Of a stretch of 64,000 bases of DNA, positions 16,470 to 23,610 are shown one piece after another. Each line of letters begins with the position of its first letter. Position 1 is the first letter of the stretch. Position numbers and translations under genes: made by a program. The stretch is from Frondihabitans australicus (GTDB taxonomy: Bacteria > Actinomycetota > Actinomycetes > Actinomycetales > Microbacteriaceae): assembly GCF_003634555.1 (NCBI RefSeq), contig NZ_RBKS01000001.1:3658001-3722000 (forward strand), read 5' to 3'. Under the pieces are notes generated by a model. It saw only the letters and a list, made by a program, of their open reading frames with translations. It was not told where the DNA came from and did no database searches.

Positions 16470-19193
16470 CTAGGCGGAGACGGGCGCAGCGTCGACGAAC
16501 GCGCGCAGCTCGTCGGCGAGCTGAGCCACGAAGGGCTCGCGCAGGATCGACGTGTGCTCGGCCTCGATGACGATGTCGCGCCGGTCGCCCGTGAGCACGC
16601 CGTCCCAGGCGAGGGGCCCGTCGGGGTTCTCGTCGGCGAGCACCAGCGCGGCACGGCCCGGGCACGGCCGCACGACGTGCTTGCGCATGAGCAGCACAGA
16701 GCGGTCGAAGAACGAGTCGTACTGGCGCTGGCCGCGATGAACGAGGTAGCCCGCGAGGTGGGCGCGGATCTGGCGGCCGTACTCGTCGCGCGGCGGCAGG
16801 CCGTCGGGGACGAGCCGGTGCAGGAGGACGGACGGCAGCGCCTTCACGCCGGCGAGGGCTCGGATCGGGCCGGTGGCCAGCGTCGGCTCCTGCCCCCCGG
16901 AAACCGCGAGGGACTCGTCGGCCGCAGGCGACTCTTCGGAGTCCGCCGTCTCGACGTTGCGCGGCAGGTACGTGTCGAGGATCGTGACCGACTCGACCTC
17001 GCGCCCCGCCTCGGTCAGCTGCCGCGCGACCTCGAGCGCGACGACACCGCCGAACGAGTGGCCGATGAGGCGGTACGGGCCCGACGGGTGGAGGTCGACG
17101 ATCGACCTCGCGTGCCGGGCGGCCATGGCCTCGACGCTGCGGTCGGGCACCGCGCGCCGCTCGATGCCGTGCTGCTGGAAGGCGTGGAACGGGCTGTCGG
17201 GGAAGCGCTTCGCGAGGGGCAGGAAGGTGAGCGCCAGGGCTCCTGCGCCCGCGAACCCGAAGAACGGCGTGCCCGCCGCGTCGGGGTGGAACGAGACGAC
17301 GTCGGGGTTCGCCGGCTCGGGCGCCGCCTCGGCGACGACCCGCGCGGTGAACTCGCGGAGGGTCGGGTGCTGCAGGATCGCGGCGGACGGCACGTCGACC
17401 CCGAAGTGCTCTTTGACGAGCGAGAGCAGCTCCTCGGCTGACAGCGAGTCGCCGCCGAGCGCCATGAAGTCGTCGTCGGGCGCGAGCTCGGGCAGCTCGA
17501 GCACCTGCTGCCAGATGGTCGACATGGCCAGCTCTCGCTGGTCCATCGCGTCGACGTCGGGCCGGCGCTCGGGCACCGGCGGCAGGGCGCGGCGGTCGAT
17601 CTTGCCCCGCTCGGTGCGGGGCAGGGCGGGAAGCTGGACGATCTCGGAGGGCACCATGTACTCCGGCAGCACCGCCCTCAGGGCGCGGCGGATGGCGGCG
17701 CTCGACGGGGTGCGGCCCGACTTCGACGGCACGACGTAGGCGGCCAGCCGTGTCGGAGCGGGCGGCGTCGCCTGCGAGATCTGGGGGATCACGACGGCCT
17801 CGGTGATGTCGTCCATGGCCAGCAGGGCGCCTTCGACCTCGCTCGGCTCGACGAGGTAGCCGCGGATCTTGACGCCGGCGTCGCCCCGCCCGAGGAGGTG
17901 CAGCACGCCGTCGGCACCGACCCGGCCGAGGTCGCCCTGGCGCACGAACGGCACACCGTCGCCGTCGACGCCGAACTTCTCGGCGTTCAGCTCGGGTGCG
18001 TGCCAGTAGCCGCCCGAGAGGTAGTGCGAGACCACGAGCACTTCGCCCGCCTCGCCGGGGGCGACGTCACGCCCGTCGGCGTCGACGATGCGGACCGCGC
18101 GGCCGCGGAACGGACGCCCCGCGGGGAGCGCGCCGTCGCGGACCTCGTCGCCCTGTTCGACGACGTGCACGGCGATGCCGTTGGTCTCGGACGACCCGAC
18201 CTCGTTCATGAAGCGCGCGTGGGCGGGCAGATGGGCCAGGATCTCACGGACGTCGCGGCCGTGCACCGCTTCGCCGAGGGTGCTGATGATCGAGACGCCG
18301 TCCAGCATCTCGCCCTCCCCGAGGGCGGCGACGATGCCTCGCACGAGGTGCGGAGTGCCCGCGAGCGTCGTGATCTCCCCGGCGCGCATCAGGGCGACGA
18401 GCGGGGCCAGCCCGGCGTCGCGCGGGTCGACGAGGACGGCGCGTGCGCCGGCGATCAGGGTCAGGAGCAGGTTCGCCGAGCCGGCGACGAAGGAGAGCGG
18501 CAGCACGATGGCCGAGCTGTCGCCCGGTCCGATCTTCCGGAGGCCGAGGACCCCGTCGATGTCGTTGACGAACGCGCCGTGCCGCTGCACGACGCCCTTC
18601 GGGACGCCGGTCGACCCGGAGGTGAAGACGATCTCGAACGGATCCTTGCCCTCACGGGCCGCGCCGGTGGCGAGCCGCGCGTCGGGGACGTCGTCGACGT
18701 CGCCGGTCCGCGCGGAGGCGGCGTCCAGGAGCTCGTCGAGCGACAGCAGCGTCCGGAGGCCCCCGGGGCCGCGAAGGGTCTCGGCGAGGCCGCGGTGGCG
18801 GTCGTCGACGAGAGCGAGGGCGGCCGTCGACAGCTCGACGATCTGGGCGAGGCGCTGCTCGGGCAGGTGCGTGTCGAGGACGACGCGGATGCGGCCGGTC
18901 TTGAGCAGCGCCATGAGCGCGACGACCGCTCGGGAGTCGTGCGCGAGGACGGCGGCGATCGGCCGGTCGTCGTCACCCACCGCGTCGAGGATCGCCACCG
19001 CGACGGCATCGCTCAAGCGGTCGACCTCGGCGTACGTGAGGGTGACGCCGTCGGCGTCCAGTGCGGCGGGCGAGTCCGGGCTCTGCGCGACGGCGAGACG
19101 CCAGTGCGTCAGCAACGACTTCGGCGGCCCGGCGTCGGGGTGCCGCTCGGAGAATTCGGGGTCGTCGAAAGGAATTCGGGTGCTCGAGAGCAT
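16470..19193 (-). CDS. Single-module nonribosomal peptide synthetase (A-PCP-TE)
   Basis: The 907-residue enzyme reads in order: adenylation domain (about 1-540), carrier protein (about 550-620) and type I thioesterase (about 640-900). A-domain core motifs are visible: TSGSTGVPKG (A3, residues 191-200), NEVGSSETN (A5, about 330), RQGDLGRV (A7, about 418), GRGDAGVKIRGYLVEPSEVE (A8) and TERGKIDRR with the catalytic Lys at about 531 (A10). The carrier motif LGGDSL puts phosphopantetheine on Ser583. The thioesterase has GHSFGG with Ser713. There is no condensation domain, so the enzyme loads one acyl or amino acid unit and releases or transfers it. Together with the AcpS-carrier fusion operon upstream, it probably forms one pathway. 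The 91 bp to the next gene carry no obvious terminator. Confidence 0.88.
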   Translation of the reverse strand: MLSSTRIPFDDPEFSERHPDAGPPKSLLTHWRLAVAQSPDSPAALDADGVTLTYAEVDRLSDAVAVAILDAVGDDDRPIAAVLAHDSRAVVALMALLKTGRIRVVLDTHLPEQRLAQIVELSTAALALVDDRHRGLAETLRGPGGLRTLLSLDELLDAASARTGDVDDVPDARLATGAAREGKDPFEIVFTSGSTGVPKGVVQRHGAFVNDIDGVLGLRKIGPGDSSAIVLPLSFVAGSANLLLTLIAGARAVLVDPRDAGLAPLVALMRAGEITTLAGTPHLVRGIVAALGEGEMLDGVSIISTLGEAVHGRDVREILAHLPAHARFMNEVGSSETNGIAVHVVEQGDEVRDGALPAGRPFRGRAVRIVDADGRDVAPGEAGEVLVVSHYLSGGYWHAPELNAEKFGVDGDGVPFVRQGDLGRVGADGVLHLLGRGDAGVKIRGYLVEPSEVEGALLAMDDITEAVVIPQISQATPPAPTRLAAYVVPSKSGRTPSSAAIRRALRAVLPEYMVPSEIVQLPALPRTERGKIDRRALPPVPERRPDVDAMDQRELAMSTIWQQVLELPELAPDDDFMALGGDSLSAEELLSLVKEHFGVDVPSAAILQHPTLREFTARVVAEAAPEPANPDVVSFHPDAAGTPFFGFAGAGALALTFLPLAKRFPDSPFHAFQQHGIERRAVPDRSVEAMAARHARSIVDLHPSGPYRLIGHSFGGVVALEVARQLTEAGREVESVTILDTYLPRNVETADSEESPAADESLAVSGGQEPTLATGPIRALAGVKALPSVLLHRLVPDGLPPRDEYGRQIRAHLAGYLVHRGQRQYDSFFDRSVLLMRKHVVRPCPGRAALVLADENPDGPLAWDGVLTGDRRDIVIEAEHTSILREPFVAQLADELRAFVDAAPVSA

Positions 19194-19317
19194 GTCGGGT
19201 GGTCCCTCGGGTAGCGGTTGCGGAGCTTATTCGGGTGCGCGCCGCTCGTTCATCGTAGGCACACGGCGACTGTCGGGAAAGTGAACTCTTCGGTCGTCAG
19301 CCGGCGGGCGACGACGG

Positions 19318-19360
19318 CCGGAAGGCGCGCACAGCCGCCGCGAAGGCCTCGTCGACCGCG
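19318..19360. repeat. Left copy of the 43-bp direct repeat flanking the toxin island
   Basis: The 43 bases are identical to 21898-21940 and differ immediately outside on both sides. The repeat is the 3' coding end of the alpha/beta hydrolase gene. The repeat distance is 2580 bp. Confidence 0.92.
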
Positions 19361-19394
19361 TCGAAAACCGTGTGTGGGCCTGGTTGCTGGAAGA
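19360..19394. repeat. 35-bp repeat shared with the immunity gene (copy 1)
   Basis: This segment is identical to 19983-20017 inside the TNT-immunity gene; homology decays but continues for about 20 bp further. It abuts the 43-bp hydrolase-derived repeat and forms the other half of the chimeric frame. Confidence 0.9.
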
Positions 19395-19492
19395 CGTCTT
19401 CGCGATCGTCGTTGCGCACGAGTTCCTCGAACGCGACGTCGTGCCTCATATGTCCTCCGGCTCCGCCGAGGCCAGTCTCCTCGATTCGACTA

Positions 19493-19783
19493 TCACTTCC
19501 AGTCATAGTCGAACTTCCAGAGCAGAGCGTCGAGTGCCCGATCGTCCAGGTTCGGCTTGGCCGACAACATCACAGTCCTCACACGAACATCGGCCTCGGC
19601 CCAGTCCTCCCGGTTCCAGTCGGTGGGGATGGCATCGAGGATTCGAACGGAGTCTTCGGCTTCGCGCTTCGCCGCGTCCGAGAACCGGCCGTCTTCAGCG
19701 CGCCACAGGAGGGAAGGGACTGCTGACTTGCCTCGGCCGAGGTACGCGATGACGGCACCGCTGAGCTCTGATTCACTGAGCAT
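19493..19783 (-). CDS. Small acidic protein in the toxin island, possible accessory immunity protein
   Basis: The ATG at 19783 follows GGAGAGGG by 4 nt. The 96-residue soluble protein begins LSESELSGAVIAYLGRGKSAVPSLL and ends RALDALLWKFDYDWK. Short actinobacterial proteins with an AYLGxG N-terminus and an ALxWxxxxDWK C-terminus are familiar to me as uncharacterised, but I know no assigned function. Position directly after the toxin-immunity pair and size make a second immunity factor or orphan immunity plausible; this is inference from context only. Confidence 0.6.
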   Translation of the reverse strand: MLSESELSGAVIAYLGRGKSAVPSLLWRAEDGRFSDAAKREAEDSVRILDAIPTDWNREDWAEADVRVRTVMLSAKPNLDDRALDALLWKFDYDWK

Positions 19784-19853
19784 CGACCCTCTCCATCGTC
19801 ACATTCACTATGCGGGGCAGGCTGGCATCGTTGCACCGCAGACACGACAGCTG

Positions 19854-20189
19854 TCACAGGAGCCCGTCGATGGAAGCCTGCGCCTCGGCGACGACTGCGC
19901 GTCGCTCCTCGTCCGTGAGGAGATCAGGCGAGACATGGAACCGAATATCTCGCCAGATCCACTCGCAGGCATCGTCGACGGAGTCGAAAACCGTGTGTGG
20001 GCCTGGTTGCTGGAAGAAGTCTCCGCGGTCGCCGCTCGCCCAGATCCGTACGCCATTCGATCGGACGATGTTGAAGGCGGTTCCCTGGACTCGGTCCGTC
20101 CAACCGTGATCGACGGGTTGGTGGTAGACCGTCCGATCGACCTCCAACCCCAGGTCCTGTACTCGCAGCCGAAGGTCGCTGTACTCCAT
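19854..20189 (-). CDS. Putative immunity protein of the TNT toxin
   Basis: The 111-residue protein begins at an ATG that shares its A with the toxin stop (TGATG), so it is translated by coupling from the toxin gene; this fixes the start. It has no membrane segment or signal. The sequence MEYSDLRLRVQDLG, DRTVYHQPVD and FFQQPGPHTVFDSVDDACEW is not a family I can name. Toxin-immunity logic predicts that it binds the TNT domain in the cytoplasm and protects the producer from NAD+ loss. A second partial copy of its middle part lies at 19360-19394 in the chimeric frame, which suggests that several related immunity genes passed through this site. Confidence 0.7.
   Translation of the reverse strand: MEYSDLRLRVQDLGLEVDRTVYHQPVDHGWTDRVQGTAFNIVRSNGVRIWASGDRGDFFQQPGPHTVFDSVDDACEWIWRDIRFHVSPDLLTDEERRAVVAEAQASIDGLL
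19983..20017. repeat. 35-bp repeat inside the immunity gene (copy 2)
   Basis: The segment is identical to 19360-19394 (see that entry). A GTCGAC hexamer 9 bp outside it is also found at the chimera junction and could have served as microhomology. Confidence 0.9.
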
Positions 20190-21823
20190 CAGGGGACCAC
20201 CTTCAGGTATCCGGCGTCGACGAAACGGTTGATGCCGCCCTCGAAATAATATTGGACGCCCATGCCAGGCTGTTCGAACCATGGAGCTATGGGACCTTGG
20301 AGCACGCTGGCCGGCAGAGGCTTCACAACCTCGTAGCGGACGGTGGTGAAGGCGGTCGAGAGGCGATCCGGCGGCATCGCCACGTCTGAGAATGGTGTCC
20401 CCGGCAAGGTCGCGAACTCGCCGTTCGCGACACCACCGGCGCCAGTTCTTGCGGTGATCCGCGAAAGCGTGTGCCCCACCGGCACTGTGTTCGGCACGGC
20501 TGTGCCGGGTACGAATCCGTTGTCGCCGGGCCATTTCCATTGCGCGTGGAAATCGGCGTGCGTCAGGCCTGCGAAATAGCGACGGAACCACTCCCTTTCC
20601 GTCAGGCTTCCGTAGAGCGCGTATGGAGTTGGTACGCCAGCAGCCGACATGGCGAACGCCGACTTGAGCTTCCGGAGCTGAACTACGTAGACCCGCCTCA
20701 TGCTCAGCGTTCCTGCAATCGAACCGAGCGACGCACCTCCTACGAAGCCGTCGAGTGCGGCGTCCTCGAGATCGCCGCTGGGATCGGTGATGAGAGTCGC
20801 GCCGACATTCGACACGGCACCACCGACACCGCTGACGACTGAGTCGCCGGCGATCGTCACGATGCGGATCGTCATCTGGTCACTGAGACCCACGACCTCC
20901 CCGAGAGGACCGGCGGCTCTGGCGACGGTGGCGACGACGCGCGAGACGGACGAGCCCAGCTCGGCGATGAAGCTCAGGATGCGCGCGACCGCTGCAGCGA
21001 CCTCACCACCTGCCGCAAGTCCCGCGGCTGCGTCTGAGAGCCCTGCGGTGACTAGGGTGAGACCGACGCCGATCACGGCGGTGGCGCCGATCTCCTGAAG
21101 CAGATCCTGCAGCACCCGCTCGGTCTCCAGATGGACCATGTCGATCTGATCGGCCAGATCACCCGCGGCGGTCGCGAGGTTCCGCGACTCCTTCGCCAGA
21201 GCGGACACCTTCGACCGCACCGTGGTCACCGTGGACTCGATGGCGCCCTGCTCGGGCGTGCGCGTTTCGGCGAGAACGGCCATGATCTTCGTCGACCCGG
21301 CACCGTGGACGGCGTCGAGGTCGTCAGCGAACGCATTCCATACCGACTTCGCGTGCCGGAGCTTCCCGGTGTCGCCGTCGGGCCACATGTCACCGATGAA
21401 GTTCGCGACGTACTCCCACCCTGGGATGTCGGAAGACCTGGACCCACCGGCTGCCGACGGAGGCGCCGCCGAACACGCCAGCTCGGGAAGCGACGGAACC
21501 GTGTAGCCGGGCGCGTGGCCCGACTCGCCGCTGGAGAGCCAGTCGGCCGTCGCGTAGTTCAGTCCCGTCACCGACAGACCGGCCGCGATCTGCCCGAACG
21601 CGTTCTCCAGAGCATCGATGCCCGAGATCGCGTCGGCTGCGACGTCATCGTACTGAGTGGCCCATTTCACTCCCGAGGGGTCGGACCCCGCCATCTGCGA
21701 CGAGCCGGATAGGCCCGAACGCAGCGTCGCCCCCGCCGACGCGATCGCCCGCGCCACCGAACCAGCGTGATCGGACGCGGTGAGGAAATCGCGCGGGTCC
21801 ACATCGAGCACGATTCCAGGCAT
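20189..21823 (-). CDS. T7SS-type polymorphic toxin with C-terminal TNT (NAD+ glycohydrolase) domain
   Basis: The 544-residue protein has an N-terminal WXG100-like helical region with DIPGWEYVANFIGDMWPDGDTG (about residues 132-153), a pattern shared with CpnT-type effectors and with the second toxin at 40468-42075. Hydrophobic, Ala/Gly-rich helices span about 245-340. The last 100 residues match the TNT domain: an Arg pair near LSRITART (455, 459), GEFATLPGTPFSDVAMPP (468-485), YEVVKPLP, QGPIAPWFEQPGMGVQYYF with Gln524 in the position of the catalytic Gln of the Mycobacterium tuberculosis toxin, and VDAGYLKVV. TNT hydrolyses NAD+ in target cells. The start codon sits 7 nt after a TAGCCT -10 box with no ribosome site. 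No secretion machinery genes are in the window. Confidence 0.87.
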   Translation of the reverse strand: MPGIVLDVDPRDFLTASDHAGSVARAIASAGATLRSGLSGSSQMAGSDPSGVKWATQYDDVAADAISGIDALENAFGQIAAGLSVTGLNYATADWLSSGESGHAPGYTVPSLPELACSAAPPSAAGGSRSSDIPGWEYVANFIGDMWPDGDTGKLRHAKSVWNAFADDLDAVHGAGSTKIMAVLAETRTPEQGAIESTVTTVRSKVSALAKESRNLATAAGDLADQIDMVHLETERVLQDLLQEIGATAVIGVGLTLVTAGLSDAAAGLAAGGEVAAAVARILSFIAELGSSVSRVVATVARAAGPLGEVVGLSDQMTIRIVTIAGDSVVSGVGGAVSNVGATLITDPSGDLEDAALDGFVGGASLGSIAGTLSMRRVYVVQLRKLKSAFAMSAAGVPTPYALYGSLTEREWFRRYFAGLTHADFHAQWKWPGDNGFVPGTAVPNTVPVGHTLSRITARTGAGGVANGEFATLPGTPFSDVAMPPDRLSTAFTTVRYEVVKPLPASVLQGPIAPWFEQPGMGVQYYFEGGINRFVDAGYLKVVP

Positions 21824-21830
21824 GCCGGCG

Positions 21831-21854
21831 AGGCTAGCCAGGATATGTATATCC
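21831..21854 (-). promoter_or_regulatory. Leaderless promoter of the TNT toxin with an overlapping palindrome
   Basis: On the minus strand, TAGCCT (21836-21831) precedes the toxin ATG by 7 nt. Directly upstream lies GGATATACATATCC (21854-21841), a palindrome with perfect 6-bp arms, A/T-rich in a GC-rich region and positioned about -18 to -31. A repressor bound there would block RNA polymerase. The operator role is inference from position and symmetry. Confidence 0.5.
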
Positions 21855-21885
21855 GCAAGCCGCGTGGACGCCTGGTCGGGAAGTG

Positions 21886-23610
21886 CTAGCGCGCGATCCG
21901 GAAGGCGCGCACAGCCGCCGCGAAGGCCTCGTCGACCGCGCGTCGGCGGATCCCCGGGCTGTACAGCGCGTGGTCACCCGCCGGATGCTCGAGCACCGTG
22001 AGCCGCCCCGGAGTCCGCTGCAGCCGCGAGACCGCGTGGGGGCCCCGGTGCGCCCGGAAGATCTCGGCGTCCGACGGCGACAGCAGCACGACCACGTCGG
22101 TGCCCGCCGCGAGAGCTCGGCGGAGGTTCGGCTCGGCGAACTGCACCACACCCCGCGACGCGAGGGCGAGCAGCAGCGGGTACGGGAGGCGGCGCTTCGC
22201 GACTGCGACGAGGCGGTCTCGGAGGGCGGGTGTCGGTTCCTGCGCCCCCTCGACTGGGTCGACGCCCTCATGGGGTGCCTGCGGGGCCTGCGGCACGACC
22301 CGGTGGTCGTTCACCGCCAGCGCCGCGACGAACGCCACGCGCGACGGAGCCGCGACGAGACCGACCCAGGAGCCGACGCACATGCCGACCACGCCGACCT
22401 TCTCGCGCGGGAGGTCGAGGGCGTCGAGCACGTCGGCGCCGTCGTCGAGCCACTCCTGCGTGAAGAGCAGGTTCGGCTCGTCGGCGACGACGGGAGCGCT
22501 CTCGCCGGTGCCGCGACGGTCGACACGCAGCGAGCGGATGCCGAAGGCGGCGAACCGCCGCGCCAGCTCGACCTGGTACCGCGTCGTGCCGATGCGGTGC
22601 TCGGCCGAGCCGTTGTGCAGCACCACGATCGGCAGGTCGTCTGCTCCACCCGCAGGCCGGGTCTCGACGGCGAACAGCGAGTGCGGGCCGAGGCGCCGCA
22701 GCGACTCCTCGTACTCGGCGCCGTCGAAGGCCGCTCGGGCCGTGACGACGGGCGCAGGAGCAGCGACACGCGCCCCCGCCCCACCGCCGACCCGCTCCGC
22801 GAGCCATGCCGACACCACGTCGACGCTCGCCGCCGGGATCGTCGACTCGATGCTCGAGACGTCGAGGGCGTTCTCGTGCCCCGGCACCTCGACCACGTCG
22901 AGCCGGTCGGCCACGGGGCGGAGCGTCTTCGGGAGCGTACCCGCGGCACCGGAGCGCACGGCGACCAGGGTGGGGAGCGACGTCGCCACGAGCGGGTCGT
23001 AGTCGAGCGCGGCGATCTGCTCGGCGAGCCAGTCGGGCAGCTCGGCTCCTGCGATCTCGACGGTGTCCTCGGGGGCGGGCTCGGCGAGCGGGCCGACCTC
23101 GATCTGGTAGATCGAGCGCTGGCGGCGCAGCCACTGCCGGCCCGACGCCGCGGGGTCCCACAGCACGAGGGCGGCGGGCGCAGGATCCGACGCGGCCGCG
23201 AGCGACGCCACGAGCGCCCCGCTGCCGAGGCCGACGTAGGCGATCGACGCGCAGCCCGCGTCGCGAAGCGCCTCTGCCGCGACGGCGGCGCCGCGCGAGA
23301 GCGACTCGGCAGTCACGTCGTGCGTGGAGTCCCCGAACCCGGGGTGGTCGTAGCGCGCCGCGGCGAGACCCTGCTCGGCCAGACGGTCGGCGAGGTGGCG
23401 GAGGGTGCGGTAGGCGACCGTGTACTCGTAGCCGATCGGCGGGCAGATCACGACGCCGGTCGTCGCCGCGCCGTCGGGCACGTGCAGGGTGGCCAGCACC
23501 TCGCCGCCGCCGAGCCAGGTGTCGACGACCGTCACCGGTCGCCCCGATCGCGGGTCGCGGGCGGCGTCGGCCCGGTCGGCCGGGCGAGGCGCGGCCTCGC
23601 TCGTCGTCAT
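21886..23610 (-). CDS. Two-module alpha/beta hydrolase (tandem hydrolase fusion)
   Basis: The 574-residue protein contains two alpha/beta-hydrolase modules. Module 1 (about 25-270) has RYDHPGFGDS and an elbow GLGSG (127-131) whose nucleophile position is Gly, so it may be inactive. Module 2 (about 300-570) has RVDRRGTGES (362-371), an elbow GMCVG with Cys411 at the nucleophile position, and a late GDHALYS His. Both resemble the paired hydrolases found next to acyl carrier proteins and acyl-CoA ligases in exosortase-associated loci. A Cys nucleophile suits acyl transfer or thioester hydrolysis on a carrier protein. Start and upstream stop overlap as ATGA, so the gene is coupled to the ligase gene. 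The last codons (RAFRIAR) lie in the island-flanking repeat. Confidence 0.8.
   Translation of the reverse strand: MTTSEAAPRPADRADAARDPRSGRPVTVVDTWLGGGEVLATLHVPDGAATTGVVICPPIGYEYTVAYRTLRHLADRLAEQGLAAARYDHPGFGDSTHDVTAESLSRGAAVAAEALRDAGCASIAYVGLGSGALVASLAAASDPAPAALVLWDPAASGRQWLRRQRSIYQIEVGPLAEPAPEDTVEIAGAELPDWLAEQIAALDYDPLVATSLPTLVAVRSGAAGTLPKTLRPVADRLDVVEVPGHENALDVSSIESTIPAASVDVVSAWLAERVGGGAGARVAAPAPVVTARAAFDGAEYEESLRRLGPHSLFAVETRPAGGADDLPIVVLHNGSAEHRIGTTRYQVELARRFAAFGIRSLRVDRRGTGESAPVVADEPNLLFTQEWLDDGADVLDALDLPREKVGVVGMCVGSWVGLVAAPSRVAFVAALAVNDHRVVPQAPQAPHEGVDPVEGAQEPTPALRDRLVAVAKRRLPYPLLLALASRGVVQFAEPNLRRALAAGTDVVVLLSPSDAEIFRAHRGPHAVSRLQRTPGRLTVLEHPAGDHALYSPGIRRRAVDEAFAAAVRAFRIAR
21898..21940. 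repeat. Right copy of the 43-bp direct repeat flanking the toxin island
   Basis: The segment is identical to 19318-19360 and lies within the last codons of the alpha/beta hydrolase gene. Confidence 0.92.

Larger units (their letters stand above)
19297..19449 (-). pseudogene. In-frame chimera of an immunity-gene fragment and the hydrolase 3' end
   Basis: An ATG behind GGAGG opens a 50-codon frame. Its first half (DREDVFQQPGPHTVFDAVDE) matches the middle of the TNT-immunity protein encoded at 19854-20189, and its second half (AVDEAFAAAVRAFR) is identical to the C-terminus of the alpha/beta hydrolase encoded at 21886-23610. The switch falls at a shared GTCGAC hexamer (19351-19356). The simplest reading is a recombination scar left when the toxin island inserted or was rearranged. 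Whether the short chimeric peptide is made or useful is unknown. Confidence 0.7.
19318..21940. mobile_element. Toxin-immunity genomic islet bounded by 43-bp direct repeats
   Basis: The segment between the repeats contains a TNT-domain toxin, its immunity gene, another small gene and a chimeric fragment, all on the minus strand. It separates a biosynthetic operon from the A-PCP-TE synthetase gene. There is no transposase, integrase or terminal inverted repeat, so the islet more likely arrived by homologous or microhomology-driven recombination, or by a tandem duplication followed by replacement, than by transposition. Base composition drops in the small-gene part, which supports foreign origin. 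Confidence 0.55.
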
